From Rhizodiscina lignyota (Eukaryota > Ascomycota > Dothideomycetes > Aulographales > Rhizodiscinaceae): a stretch of DNA of 64,000 nt. Of this stretch, positions 24,153 to 33,971 are shown piece after piece. The stretch is from positions 248,001 through 312,000 of the forward strand of contig ML978121.1 in assembly GCA_010015805.1 (NCBI GenBank), written 5' to 3'. Below the pieces are notes generated by a model. The model had not been told where the DNA came from, made no database searches, and worked only from the letters and a program-made list of their open reading frames with translations. Each line of letters begins with the position of its first letter. The stretch's first letter is position 1. A program made the position numbers and the translations under genes.

Positions 24153-26549
24153 TCATCTTAGTCCTTGCTGTGGTTGCTCGCCCAGAACGATCTCGCGCCG
24201 GGCGTCCTGCTCGCGATGCCACGTCTGCATCTCCTTTCGACCATGCTGTTTGACCTCCCCAAACAATCCCTGGTGTCCTGCTTGAACGCACTTCTGGAGC
24301 TCGCCGAGGCGAGTGGGATTGCAGCGGCAGACCCAGCCGCCAAATTCCTTGCGCTGGCCAACGTTTTCAAATTTAATGCTCACTCTCTGCAGACCTTTGA
24401 ACGCATGGTCCGGCAGCTCCGCGCGTTTGGTGGTGCCCAGCAGTGTGATGTCCCAGTCTTCTGAGCCGTCGGCGTCGTAGCGCTGCGCAAGCAAGTCCTT
24501 CTTACCGCCGGCGCGTTCGATGGCAGAGATTGGGCAATCCTTCCCGGAAATGCGGCAGTTGCACCGCTCTGCGTTCATTCCGGTATCTTCGTCGATGTGG
24601 ATCGTGACAAAAGACAGCTTCTGGTCGGGTGTCTTCAGGAACAGAACGACCATTGGCCTCAATGGCCGACGATATGTTAGCCCGTGTTCCTGGTCTCCCA
24701 AATTAACCGCTACTCGAGTGGTCCGACTGCCATGGCTGGTGCTGCTACTAAGAGACATCGAATTGTGACGCGGCGACGAGTTTGACATGGGTGAGCTCGC
24801 AAGGCTTGTTGACCGCGGAGGATTTCGTGAACTCCTTGCCTGAAAAGTGGTTGCCATAGTCGGCGTTGAGGAATCGACACCGCGCCCGCCTTGTAGACTC
24901 ATGTTGCCAACTGCACCGCCGAACGGATCTGGAGAAGAGAACAGAGCATCAGCCGATGACAGCTTTGTGGATGTGGGTGTGAGGAAGTCGATGGAATCCG
25001 TGCGTGGAGATACGGAACTGGTTCGGCTATCGGGAACATTCATTGCGGTTGACGTCCTATGAGCACCAGTACTAGGCCTTCCCACGATCTCTTTGGCTAT
25101 CCACAGTTGAACATGAGCATCAGCAATGATTGGGGTTTTCTTGTTCGAGACCACCAGGCTGGCTTGACAGTTCGGACGATCATAGAGTACAAAGGGCCGA
25201 TATCCAGTGACAGTGTGTTGGAATTTCAAGAGATCCTTCCGATTCGCAAACGTAAGCTGTGTTGCGGAGGATTCGGTACGAATTATGAGGCTGTTGACGC
25301 CATGTCCAATGCCCGGCTTTGCATATAAGGGCATTACTTTTGTCGAGTCCAGCCTAAGGTCGAGAGGTCGTGAAGCGGTCCGAGATCGTCCTTCGGATGT
25401 TCTCTCGACAGCAGTTTCTACGATGCGGAGGCGACTATTGCCGGAGCGTAAAACTTGAAGAGTGCTGCTGGTCGTTGACGTACCGGCCAGTGGCACGACT
25501 AACAACTCATCCATCATACCCTGGTCCGTATGAGAAGGGGACAGGATGTCTGGGATTTCTTGTGCCGGCCAGATATCAAACCGCTCAGCCGATAATGTAT
25601 CCAAAGACGGCGCAGTAAGTTGATTTGGAGATTGTGGGGTGAATCGTAAGCATTCTTGGGTTAAGCTCAGTTCGAGCTGCTTGATGAAGGATGGCCAGTG
25701 CGATTGTGACTCCACATGGCGAAGTCGTGGGCTTTCCTGTAACTTGCGCAAGATCCATACACATTTCAGCAGGTTCAGATATTGTTCCGGCGGAGGTGAA
25801 CGCTCATGGAGGAAGATTCCTGGTTGAAAGTCTGAGGTGGCGTTCTTGAAATGCAGGATGAATGCCTCCGAGCCCTCGCTCAAAGGAAAGTCGTCAGAGT
25901 CTCTCAGCTCTGGGTGCCCAATTTCAGACGCCGCTTGGAACATGGATTCCTCTGTTGGAGGCACTGGAAGCGAGGGTGCTTCTTGAGAGTCAAGTTGCTC
26001 TTTCCCCTGTTGGGGATCTGGAACCACCATTCCCCGAATCATCCGAACCTCACGAAATACGGCGTCAATCCGATTCGCCAAGTCTTCATGGATACGGCAG
26101 AGAAGGTCAATCTCTAACGGCTTCAGGAGGAATGTGATCTTTTCGTTGTGCATCTGTATGCGCTGCTGTAACCGGTCGACCTTCGGCTGTAGTAGCATGT
26201 TCCATTCGATACTGTTTATACCAGAGCCACCATGGCGATACTGTTGGTTTTCTTCCAGCAATCTCCGACAGTCGAGGAGAGTCGCACGGTAGTCACCCAC
26301 AATCTCTTGAATGCTTGTGAAGTTCCATGCAGGCAGAGTTGTCGACATGCGCCGTACTTCGACATGTTTGACGGCATTGCTAATGACTCTTCCGATGTTG
26401 TCCAAGTTCTCAGCGAGTCCTCTGACTGACTGCCAGAATTCGGTATACTGTCGGCTTGCTTGAAGCTCCTCGCTCCAACCAAGATTGTAGAGGTCCCAAA
26501 CAGCTTTCCCGAGATGTATGACGTCGCCGATCTGTATTGGAGAACCCAT
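24153..26549 (-). CDS. Uncharacterised protein with fungal N-terminal helical domain
   Basis: 798 residues in one open frame from an ATG at 26549. The first about 190 residues (MGSPIQIGDVIHLGKAVWDL.., then helices rich in Leu, Arg and Gln) look like the all-helical fungal N-terminal domain that precedes STAND or ankyrin proteins. Here no NACHT domain or ankyrin repeats follow. The middle is Pro/Ser-rich. The last third carries Ser/Thr-rich linkers and then a cysteine-bearing segment (AERCNCRISGKDCP near residue 670) and a conserved-looking GWVCRCNPTRLGEL. I cannot assign a function. It is divergent from the amino-acid permease with a 978-base gap. In-frame introns cannot be excluded. Confidence 0.7.
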   Translation of the reverse strand: MGSPIQIGDVIHLGKAVWDLYNLGWSEELQASRQYTEFWQSVRGLAENLDNIGRVISNAVKHVEVRRMSTTLPAWNFTSIQEIVGDYRATLLDCRRLLEENQQYRHGGSGINSIEWNMLLQPKVDRLQQRIQMHNEKITFLLKPLEIDLLCRIHEDLANRIDAVFREVRMIRGMVVPDPQQGKEQLDSQEAPSLPVPPTEESMFQAASEIGHPELRDSDDFPLSEGSEAFILHFKNATSDFQPGIFLHERSPPPEQYLNLLKCVWILRKLQESPRLRHVESQSHWPSFIKQLELSLTQECLRFTPQSPNQLTAPSLDTLSAERFDIWPAQEIPDILSPSHTDQGMMDELLVVPLAGTSTTSSTLQVLRSGNSRLRIVETAVERTSEGRSRTASRPLDLRLDSTKVMPLYAKPGIGHGVNSLIIRTESSATQLTFANRKDLLKFQHTVTGYRPFVLYDRPNCQASLVVSNKKTPIIADAHVQLWIAKEIVGRPSTGAHRTSTAMNVPDSRTSSVSPRTDSIDFLTPTSTKLSSADALFSSPDPFGGAVGNMSLQGGRGVDSSTPTMATTFQARSSRNPPRSTSLASSPMSNSSPRHNSMSLSSSTSHGSRTTRVAVNLGDQEHGLTYRRPLRPMVVLFLKTPDQKLSFVTIHIDEDTGMNAERCNCRISGKDCPISAIERAGGKKDLLAQRYDADGSEDWDITLLGTTKRAELPDHAFKGLQRVSIKFENVGQRKEFGGWVCRCNPTRLGELQKCVQAGHQGLFGEVKQHGRKEMQTWHREQDARREIVLGEQPQQGLR

Positions 26550-27527
26550 GATGTAGTCTGAATAAAAGAAAGAGGGCTACATGGTTCAAGTGAACGGAGA
26601 TCTAGTGAAAGCTTCGTGCGGGAAATTTTATTGAAAAAGGCATAACAACATCCACCAATCTTCCTTCCTCACCGAGGACGGAACATCAGGCAGTCAAACG
26701 AGGCTAAAATTCAATAAAACCTGCGCCTGGAACCTACTCACCCTCGCTTATCAGGCACTCGCGCACTCTACGTGTGCACGCGAGCAACTTGGCCAGCCTC
26801 ATGAACACGACCTCCCCTCATGCGGGAACGCGACTTCGGAATGAGGCAGTGCCCGGAGGAACCACACATGTGCTATCGCCAAGGAAGCCTCGAGTAAATG
26901 GTCATGCGCGAAGCTGCTGCTGCTGTTCGTTAGTTTCGATGGTGTCTCGGATTCCCACACCGAGGCGTTTTTGATTCGTCGCCTTGTTGCCGGCCGGTAT
27001 TTAATTTTGAATACAATATCGTATCATGCAGCCACTACAATCTTAGTACATGCCCCTACCTTCCTTACGAAACCAATTCTACATGAGGAACGACCCTCTT
27101 CGCGAGCACCAAAGCCGTGACCCTACTCTTTGATGCGGCGCTATGTCTCGAAATTATATAGCATCTGATCTATCCTACTTATGGTGGAACCCGCAACTCA
27201 GCTCGGTGAATCAATATTTCTCGCCAACCCCGGTCAGGCTGTGTACCGTAGCTTGCATCTTTGCAAGCCGGAGGCTCTCAGTTGCCTGCCAAGAGATGCC
27301 ATGGGCGTCCGCGCCCTATGTCTTAATGTGATGGCGGAGGCCTCTGACCGGGCGTTCTTGCCTTGCTTTATCGCTAGACCAGGAGGAAAATCTGCCTCGA
27401 ACGAGGCTGATTGCAATGGCAGGCCTCATCCCTCAATTGCTTCTTTGCTAACTCCAATATAAGGCTGCGGGAGCTCAGAAAGCAGTCTTCATCTCGCTCG
27501 TTTCTGGTTCGAGTCAGTGAAGGCAGA
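26550..27527. promoter_or_regulatory. Divergent intergenic region, fungal N-terminal-domain gene/permease
   Basis: 978 bases between divergent starts and presumably both promoters. A 93-codon ATG frame at 27181-27462 has no protein-like features and I left it out. Confidence 0.45.
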
Positions 27528-29581
27528 ATGACCGACTTCGATACACACGTTGACCTGGACGGGAGGCGGCCATCCGAAGGAGAGAGTGACCGAGAGAGCA
27601 TTTGGAACAATATAGACCAAGATGCCATTATCACCTACGCACCTGAGCAGCGCTTCAAGCTGGGAATCTGGTCCGTTATGGGTTTGGTCATCAATCGCAT
27701 GATCGGTACAGGAATCTTCCAGACGCCAGGTCGGGCCATGCAGGGCACGCTAAGTACAGGTGTAACTTTAATGTTCTGGTTTACTGGAGTGCTGTACGCT
27801 CTTTCTGGCATGCATGTCTACATCGAGTACGGTCTTAACGTTCCTCGTCGGGTCTACGAGGGCATAGAGCAGGGAGTTCCCAGAAGCGGTGGAGACTTGA
27901 ACTATGTGGGTTGAATCGTTCATCTTGACGGTTTGCAAACCGCGTGCTGATAACCGACAGCTTCAATATGTCTACACGAAACCTGCATATCGAGCAAAGA
28001 CTGTTCTTCTCTCTGCTACTGTATTTGGCATTGCATTCATCGTCTTTGGGAACATGGCCGGCAATGCTGTAACATTCGCCATACGAATACTCGAGGCGGC
28101 CGATGCTGAAGTCACGAATGGCGCCGTGAGAGGCATTGCCTTCTCAGTATCAATTATTGCATGTTTCATTCATGCTTTCTCCCGAAGAGGTGGCATTTGG
28201 CTGAACAACATCCTCGCCGTTGTGAAACTCTGCATCCTACTTCTCATCATTATTGCCACAATAATTTACGGCGCTGGTGGCTTCCCGAACACACCTGGAG
28301 TAGATCGGCAGGAGACTACAACTGAGAACCTCGTTGCGTCCCATTCGTTCAAGGGGGCATCGACGGAGGCAAATGGATACGCGCAAGCTTTCCTTGCAAT
28401 CAGTAAGTCCCAGAATCAACGGCTTTTCACGATTAACGAAATCTGACTTTAATCGCGTAGTCTTTGCTTTCAGCGGCTTTGAACAGCCAAATTATGTCCT
28501 TGGAGAAATCCAAAGGCCGCACCGCAAATACCCTATTGCCATGATTACGTCGGTCTCCATTGTTGGGTTCCTCTACATGGCCGTCAACATTTGCTATATG
28601 ATTGTCGTACCGCGCGAATTGCAAATCGAAGGGACATCCGTAGCGCAATCATTCTTTAGGCTTACCTTCGGGTCTCTCACCGACGACAACACTGGAAGTC
28701 GCATCTTTAGTGCCTTTCTAGCCATTTCCTCGCTTGGTAACATCATCGTGATGACCTACACTGCCGCTCGGGTCAAGCAAGAGATCGCGAAGGAAGGCAT
28801 CCTTCCGTGGGCCAAAGTGCTTGCTTCTAATTACGATGTCTCTGTCGGTCGACTCTTGAATTGGGCTCAACGGACGCCAACGATAAACAAACCTTTCCAC
28901 TGGTTGCTACGTTCCCGATGGCTTCGACCCGAGGACCACAGCGAGCGCACTCCTGTCGGTGCACTGGCTCTCCACATCCTGGTCTGCTTCGTTCTGCTTT
29001 TCGCGACTTGGAATAGCTCCCCGGCAGATGCATATACTCTTCTCACTAGCTTAAGCGCCTATACTGTCAATTCGGTCTTTGGAGCCCTTCTCGGTCTGGG
29101 GATCCTCATCCTCAGGTTCACACGCTCCAGAGGCTGGCGGAAGAAGGCGCCGGGCATTAACCCGTTTTTGAGTATTGTTGCCGCCTTCATCTACACCATT
29201 GGTAATCTCTTCCCGGTGGTAACGAGCTGGGTGAAGCCCTCTAAGGCTTTCGTTGAACGAGCACATCTGAGTCTCACATGGTATCTTGTACCTTCGATCT
29301 CGTGGGCGGTTCTGGGCTTCGGCGCCATCTGGTGGCTTGGATTCGTTGCATATGCGAAGCACAAAGAGCGGAAGTCGAACACTGTATTCACCGTCCAGAA
29401 GGTTCCAGAGTTTGATCGTGATCCACCGAACTCGGGACCTCCAGTTCAAGTTCATGAGACGGTGTACCTGAGCTGGGTCGGAAAGGAGACTGTCGGAGAC
29501 TTCGGCAACATCACTGGTACAGATTTTGATACTGTTCATGCGCGAACGAAGGAACGAAGGACTGGTTTTGATTTTGAATAA
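27528..29581 (+). CDS. Amino-acid permease, APC superfamily LAT/methionine-permease-like
   Basis: Plasma-membrane amino-acid transporter with about 12 transmembrane helices. Exons 27528-27905, 27961-28402 and 28461-29581 give 646 residues. Introns are 55 bases (GTGGGT..GACAG) and 58 bases (GTAAGT..CGTAG). The first helix carries the superfamily substrate-site motif INRMIGTGIFQTPG. The second exon is family-typical (FGNMAGNAVTFAIRIL) and the third contains FAFSGFEQPNYVLGEI. The overall order resembles yeast Mup1-like, high-affinity methionine-type permeases, but substrate cannot be read from sequence alone. I chose the ATG at 27528 over an upstream in-frame ATG at 27411 because the latter adds a basic segment unlike permease N-termini. 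An AATAAA overlaps the stop codon and another lies at 29658. Confidence 0.88.
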
Positions 29582-30304
29582 ATGTACCATAGATCCATTC
29601 ACATCTCCAAGGATCCTAATGAAAAACTTCCTTATACTCTGCACCCTGCACTTTCTCAATAAAAGCTTCAGATGTAAGTGTTTCACAGAAGCCATCGATG
29701 GGAGCTCATAAAAATGCGGAGAAGTTCGTGAAAGCTGGGCAGTGGAGAGCTGAAGATCATGGCTTCTGTGGAGACAAAGGGGTGAAGCGAGCGCACATCG
29801 GTAGAGAGCAGGCGGAGCCACCTTCGCCAAGAGCTGAGGAAGACATAATCATGGAGACCTTTGTATACAAACTATCGCACAGCAAGATCTGAGGCAACAA
29901 AGACTGGAGACCGAAGCTAGATGGATGATTTTAGACTCCTGCAGGTGATGACATCTTCGGTATTGGTTTGATGACGCAACTGAGGTTTTGTCGAGTAGTA
30001 TCGCTGCTTCTTTTGTACTATCAGATGTTCGGAAGATCAAATGTGTAGCAATGAGGGGGGAAGTACTGGGAACTGGGGGAAAAGTTTGATGAGAGCTGCT
30101 GTCGATTCTGGTCAAGATTGGATGCCTATTCCGAAGATCTGCCGATGCCAAGCACGTGAGATGCTACATCTAAAATGCACTAGAGAGTATTAACATCACT
30201 TTGTCAACGTTTGGGCTATCCTTTGCGTGCCACAACCTTTCAAATCTTAACACGATTATCGAATTGCTGCACTGATAAACAACTCACATGAGCTGTCTTG
30301 CACG
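29582..30304. other. Intergenic, permease 3' end and PRP18 promoter
   Basis: 723 bases with no supportable gene. It contains the permease 3' end signals and the PRP18 promoter; both genes point right. Confidence 0.5.
29658..29663 (+). terminator. Candidate polyadenylation signal of permease gene
   Basis: AATAAA 77 bases after the stop codon, at a typical distance for a 3' untranslated region. Confidence 0.4.
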
Positions 30305-31399
30305 ATGGACTTCGCCTCCCTAATGTCCGCCGAGCTCTCGAAGAGCAAATCGAGCAAATCTTCCGATTCAGCCAAAAAATACCTCAAGCGTTCCGACATC
30401 GAGGCGCAGCGTGAAGCGACCTACCGCGCAGAACAGGAGGCCCTCGAAGCGCAGCGGCAGGAGAGGTTAGAGAGGAAACGCAAACTTGAAGAGGAAGAGG
30501 CAGAACACAAGCATGAAAGAGAAGAGAAGAGGCGCCGGCTAGCGGAGGAGTCGAGGCGCCGGAGAGAAGAGGAAGAGGAGCAACAGGAGAGGGATAGAAG
30601 GAGGAGGTTGGGACTACCAGATCTCCCACCAAAGAGTGCAAGTGCGGCGGGGAGTAAAGAGGGCACGCCCTTGCCTGAAGGCGAGGAAGACATCGCTGAG
30701 GAAGAGTTGGTGGTCAAGCTAAGAGAGCTGGGAGAACCTGTCAAACTATTCGGTGAAAGCCATCGACAAACCCTGCGGCGATACAAGCGGTTAACAGGAC
30801 GTGATGGCACTCCGGCACCAACGCTCACTGACGGACCGATTCCAACAACGTTGGCGCTTGTGCCAGAAGCGGAGATGAAGGTTGCCTCAAAGGTACCGAA
30901 AGACAAGGAAGGCCGCAAGTTTCTCTTCAGGCAGCTGGTATCATACTTCGACATGGTACTGCGGGAGTGGGTAATTGCGCTGGCAGAGCGTTCAGCAGAT
31001 GTCAAGACGAGTTTTCAAGGGAAGCAGGCGTACAATGCGATGGTGCAGGCACGTGAGAACATGCGGCCATTGTTCAAGAAGCTTGAGAGCGGCGATATCG
31101 AAGATGGGATTCTAGAGCCAGTGGTCGAGATCGTCATCGCGGCGCAAGAACGACGCTATGTTGATGCAAATGATGGGTATCTGAGGCTCAGCATCGGCAA
31201 AGCAGCTTGGCCTATCGGTGTCACCATGGTTGGTATCCACGAGCGTTCGGCACGGGAGAAGCTGCATGAGAGCGACAAGAATGCAGCGCACATCATGAGC
31301 GACGAGACAACGAGGAAATACCTGCAGAGTATCAAGAGATGTCTGAGCTTCGCCCAGACAAGATGGCCGCCGGACGATCAATTGCAGTTGATGGGCTAA
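30305..31399 (+). CDS. PRP18: Pre-mRNA-splicing factor 18
   Basis: 364 residues in one exon. Prp18 acts in the second catalytic step of splicing, stabilising 3' splice-site choice with Slu7 in the U5-containing spliceosome. Residues 1-105 are a strongly charged helix of Lys, Arg and Glu. Residues about 130-165 match the PRP4-like/SFM motif seen in Prp18 (LRELGEPVKLFGE..RLRRYKRL-like). The C-terminal Prp18 domain runs from about 195 to 355 and includes FLFRQLVSYFDMVLREW and the conserved loop near AAWPIGVTMVGIHERSAREK. Length and order fit the family (human 342). Confidence 0.95.
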   Translation: MDFASLMSAELSKSKSSKSSDSAKKYLKRSDIEAQREATYRAEQEALEAQRQERLERKRKLEEEEAEHKHEREEKRRRLAEESRRRREEEEEQQERDRRRRLGLPDLPPKSASAAGSKEGTPLPEGEEDIAEEELVVKLRELGEPVKLFGESHRQTLRRYKRLTGRDGTPAPTLTDGPIPTTLALVPEAEMKVASKVPKDKEGRKFLFRQLVSYFDMVLREWVIALAERSADVKTSFQGKQAYNAMVQARENMRPLFKKLESGDIEDGILEPVVEIVIAAQERRYVDANDGYLRLSIGKAAWPIGVTMVGIHERSAREKLHESDKNAAHIMSDETTRKYLQSIKRCLSFAQTRWPPDDQLQLMG

Positions 31400-32039
31400 T
31401 TGTTCTCAGTCGAGTCCCGTGGACTTGAAGTCGAATTCGTCCAAAAGAAATGAGGTCGACTCTTCAACACTTGTGAGGGCGTTTCTGAATGCTTGATTTG
31501 ATAATCTTTAGACAGTATTTGTTAGAGACGCACAGCTTTAGGTAACAGAACAGTAGGGTGCCTTGAAGTTGAACGAGTCTACCTGCAACAAAGTTTGCTA
31601 TTCCACACTTGTGAGAGGATCTCTGGGTGCTTGGTTTGAGATATTTCAGAGAGTAGTTTGCGGAAGTGCATAGCCTGAACGTCTAGAAGTTGTATTATAC
31701 GAAGAGGTAAATAAACAGTTAAGTCCTTTAAGGCCGAACGCATCCGTCAGGTACAAGACTTACTCTTCAACAACTGTGAGAGTATCTCTGAATGCTTGAT
31801 TTGATATGTAGAAGAGAGTATTACTTAGAAGTGCACGGAATCAGCGAGCACAGGTAATTATTGAAGAGTATATGTGTAATCTGAGCTACCAAGCCAAACT
31901 CCGAATCCTGCTATGCTTCTGAAATTCAATTGAAACCGCTATCCATTATAGGGAGGGAACCAACGCGCCTAGTCATTCTAAAAGCGACAAAGTTAACAAT
32001 ATTTTGCATTTCATGTTGCAAGTGAGTAGCTTGCCTCAC
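31400..32039. other. Convergent spacer holding the tandem repeat
   Basis: Between the convergent ends of PRP18 and the small cysteine-cluster gene. The three-copy repeat occupies most of it and the remainder is plain non-coding sequence. Confidence 0.5.
31460..31860. repeat. Three degenerate tandem repeats, about 140-160 bases each
   Basis: A motif of about 40 bases recurs at 31461-31500, 31601-31640 and 31763-31803, each followed by a related 60-base stretch. The core reads roughly TTCAACACTTGTGAGAG then CTCTGAATGCTTGATTTGA. Copies differ at many positions. The array lies downstream of PRP18 and belongs to no coding frame. It may be a decayed minisatellite or a local duplication. Confidence 0.6.
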
Positions 32040-32645
32040 TTAGCCCTCGATGCTCTCGATCAGGCATTTCATGCAGCCGTTCTGCTTGCACTCTGCGCAC
32101 TCGTCTTCCTCGAAAGCCTCCAGCTCATACTTGTTACGGAAGCTGCATTTACAGCATTCCCAGGTGCGCCACCTCTTTGATATGATGTAGAGGTACTTCT
32201 GGTAGCGATCAACGGGTCCTAGGGACACGGACGCGAGGCCGTTGCCCTGATTCGGGTAATGAGCGTATGCGGCCTGTTCTTCGGGAGGGAAGATGTCGCG
32301 CTGGTAGATCTCGACGAGGCCTTTTCCGTTGATGGGGAGTCGGGATACGCGAAAGCCAGAATTCTTCTTCGCCTCGAAGAACAGCTGGTGCTGGCTCCAA
32401 GTCTTATCAATACTTTGACCATGCTCATCCCTGTTCCACACAAGCACTTTGTCATGGGATAAAGAATTTAGTTCGCATGCGTTCGGGAAACCGACAGTCG
32501 GATAGACAGGAGACGCGGGGGGCATTTGGCGTGCTTGTCCGACGGGCATCTGTTTGATGGGCGCCTGTTCAATACTAAGCTGGGACAGGCGAGGACTAAG
32601 ATGTGCATGAATTAGTCGAATGCCTGGACAAGGAGGCGTGCTCAT
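32040..32645 (-). CDS. Small hypothetical protein with C-terminal cysteine clusters
   Basis: 201 residues from the ATG at 32645 (context AAAATGAGC). The longer open frame to 32783 has no ATG start. The N-terminal 70 residues are Pro/Gln-rich. The middle is charged and aromatic (WSQHQLFFEAKKNSG). The C-terminus carries paired cysteines (WECCKCSF, then DECAECKQNGCMKC), likely one or two zinc sites of ribbon type. I do not recognise the family. An alternative model starts farther upstream and removes a 60-base GTTAGT..TTAG segment at 32596-32655, which would make the chosen ATG intronic; transcript data would decide. Function unknown. Confidence 0.6.
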   Translation of the reverse strand: MSTPPCPGIRLIHAHLSPRLSQLSIEQAPIKQMPVGQARQMPPASPVYPTVGFPNACELNSLSHDKVLVWNRDEHGQSIDKTWSQHQLFFEAKKNSGFRVSRLPINGKGLVEIYQRDIFPPEEQAAYAHYPNQGNGLASVSLGPVDRYQKYLYIISKRWRTWECCKCSFRNKYELEAFEEDECAECKQNGCMKCLIESIEG

Positions 32646-33971
32646 TTTGACTAACCTGTGAATCTCCCTTTCCGATTGATATGTGTCGGTAGCTCGAGAA
32701 GCTGTCGATTCGGAAGAAGTTGAGAGTTTGTGCGGAACGAAGTGGTTTTTAGTCGACAGAATGGAGTGTCGCGTGGAAACCAAATGTTATGCAATTGGTG
32801 AGGTAAAGAAGCACCGTGTCTGGTGTGACTGGTGTTAATGACATTGTTGTGAAGACAAAGGCAGGTGTCGGCGCTTGGAGGAAGAGAATCGTTCGAGGAC
32901 TTTCGAGAACCTCACTCAATAAAAGAGAGATTTGCAGTAACCCAAAAGTTGCAGCGATATTGTACAATACGTGGCCGTATCCGGCAGTTCGCAAAAATGT
33001 TGCGCTCCATGATGTCCCTTGCTCTTCATTGTTCGTGCCCATACTCGAAAGCATCCAAAAGTCCAATGAAATGGCTCAAAGCTCTAAGCACAACCAGGAC
33101 ATGCATGATCTGATGACTGGATTTCAAGACGCCGAATTGACATGGAAGCCATCGTTTAGACACTTGAGCTGCGTACTCTGCAGCTCTAGTGAAATTCAAC
33201 AGGACAAGGTAGAGAAAATACTCGAGCGACATTCTACGATCTTACACAGTGAAACCTCGTTGTACGACGCCATGGATGGCGCAGGCAAATGCTACGAGAT
33301 CGAGGATAGAATACATGGAGAATCATATGTTTTCCTCTTAGTGTCCTGAAGACAAGTTGAGGTGCGATAGAAGCAGAGGCAGCCGCTGCTACTGTGGCCT
33401 GCATGTTGTCAACTCTCACACTTGACAGTCTTGAACGCCGCTTACCAGAGTCGTCCCCAAGTTAGAGGTACAACTTCGATCATATTCGACGCCATGATAA
33501 AGATTGGAAGCCAAGATGGTTCTCCACATAGAAAACATATTCTGCTCGTGGAGTTATCCGAGCGGGCCGGTCTGTGCTACATAGCACGAATTGAGAGGCA
33601 TTAGTCTGGTTAGCGTAATAGAGGATGTGATTCTTGCAATCACACAAATGAGTTGTTCTTTCAATGTTCTTGCTGAGACGAAACTCGTAGTGCTGTCGGG
33701 CTCCCAGGAGCCATTTTGCCATTATCGCCTCGAATGATTACATAGGCAACTCTTGAGGTCATAGTATCGTTCAAGCCAAGGAGCCATTTTGTCATACTCG
33801 TTTCGAACGATCACGCAGAGAACACCTTTGTTTGTCAACCAATGTATCACAGGTTCGGAGATGGATAGAATGAACATTTGGGACGGACCGCCGGAGTTCA
33901 TAAATGAACCTGGTATCTTGCAAACAACTCACATGACGCCTGAACACCAAAAATGCATAAACATCTTGATA
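32646..33971. other. Intergenic, no confident gene; short direct repeat
   Basis: Opposed open frames at 32749-33066 (-) and 32816-33349 (+) overlap and neither looks convincingly coding. A 34-base direct repeat lies at 33707-33740 and 33780-33813. On the minus strand both copies begin a frame reading M(A/T)KWLLG; the first copy continues for 80 codons (33480-33722). That may be a relic or a very small gene, unproven. Confidence 0.4.
33707..33813. repeat. Imperfect direct repeat, two copies, 73-base period
   Basis: GGAGCCATTTTGCCATTATCG at 33707 recurs with several changes at 33780; similarity extends about 34 bases. No coding role is established. Confidence 0.55.

Noticed and set aside
32749-33349. 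Opposed frames of 105 (-) and 177 (+) codons
   Set aside because: They overlap each other; neither has a convincing start or family resemblance.
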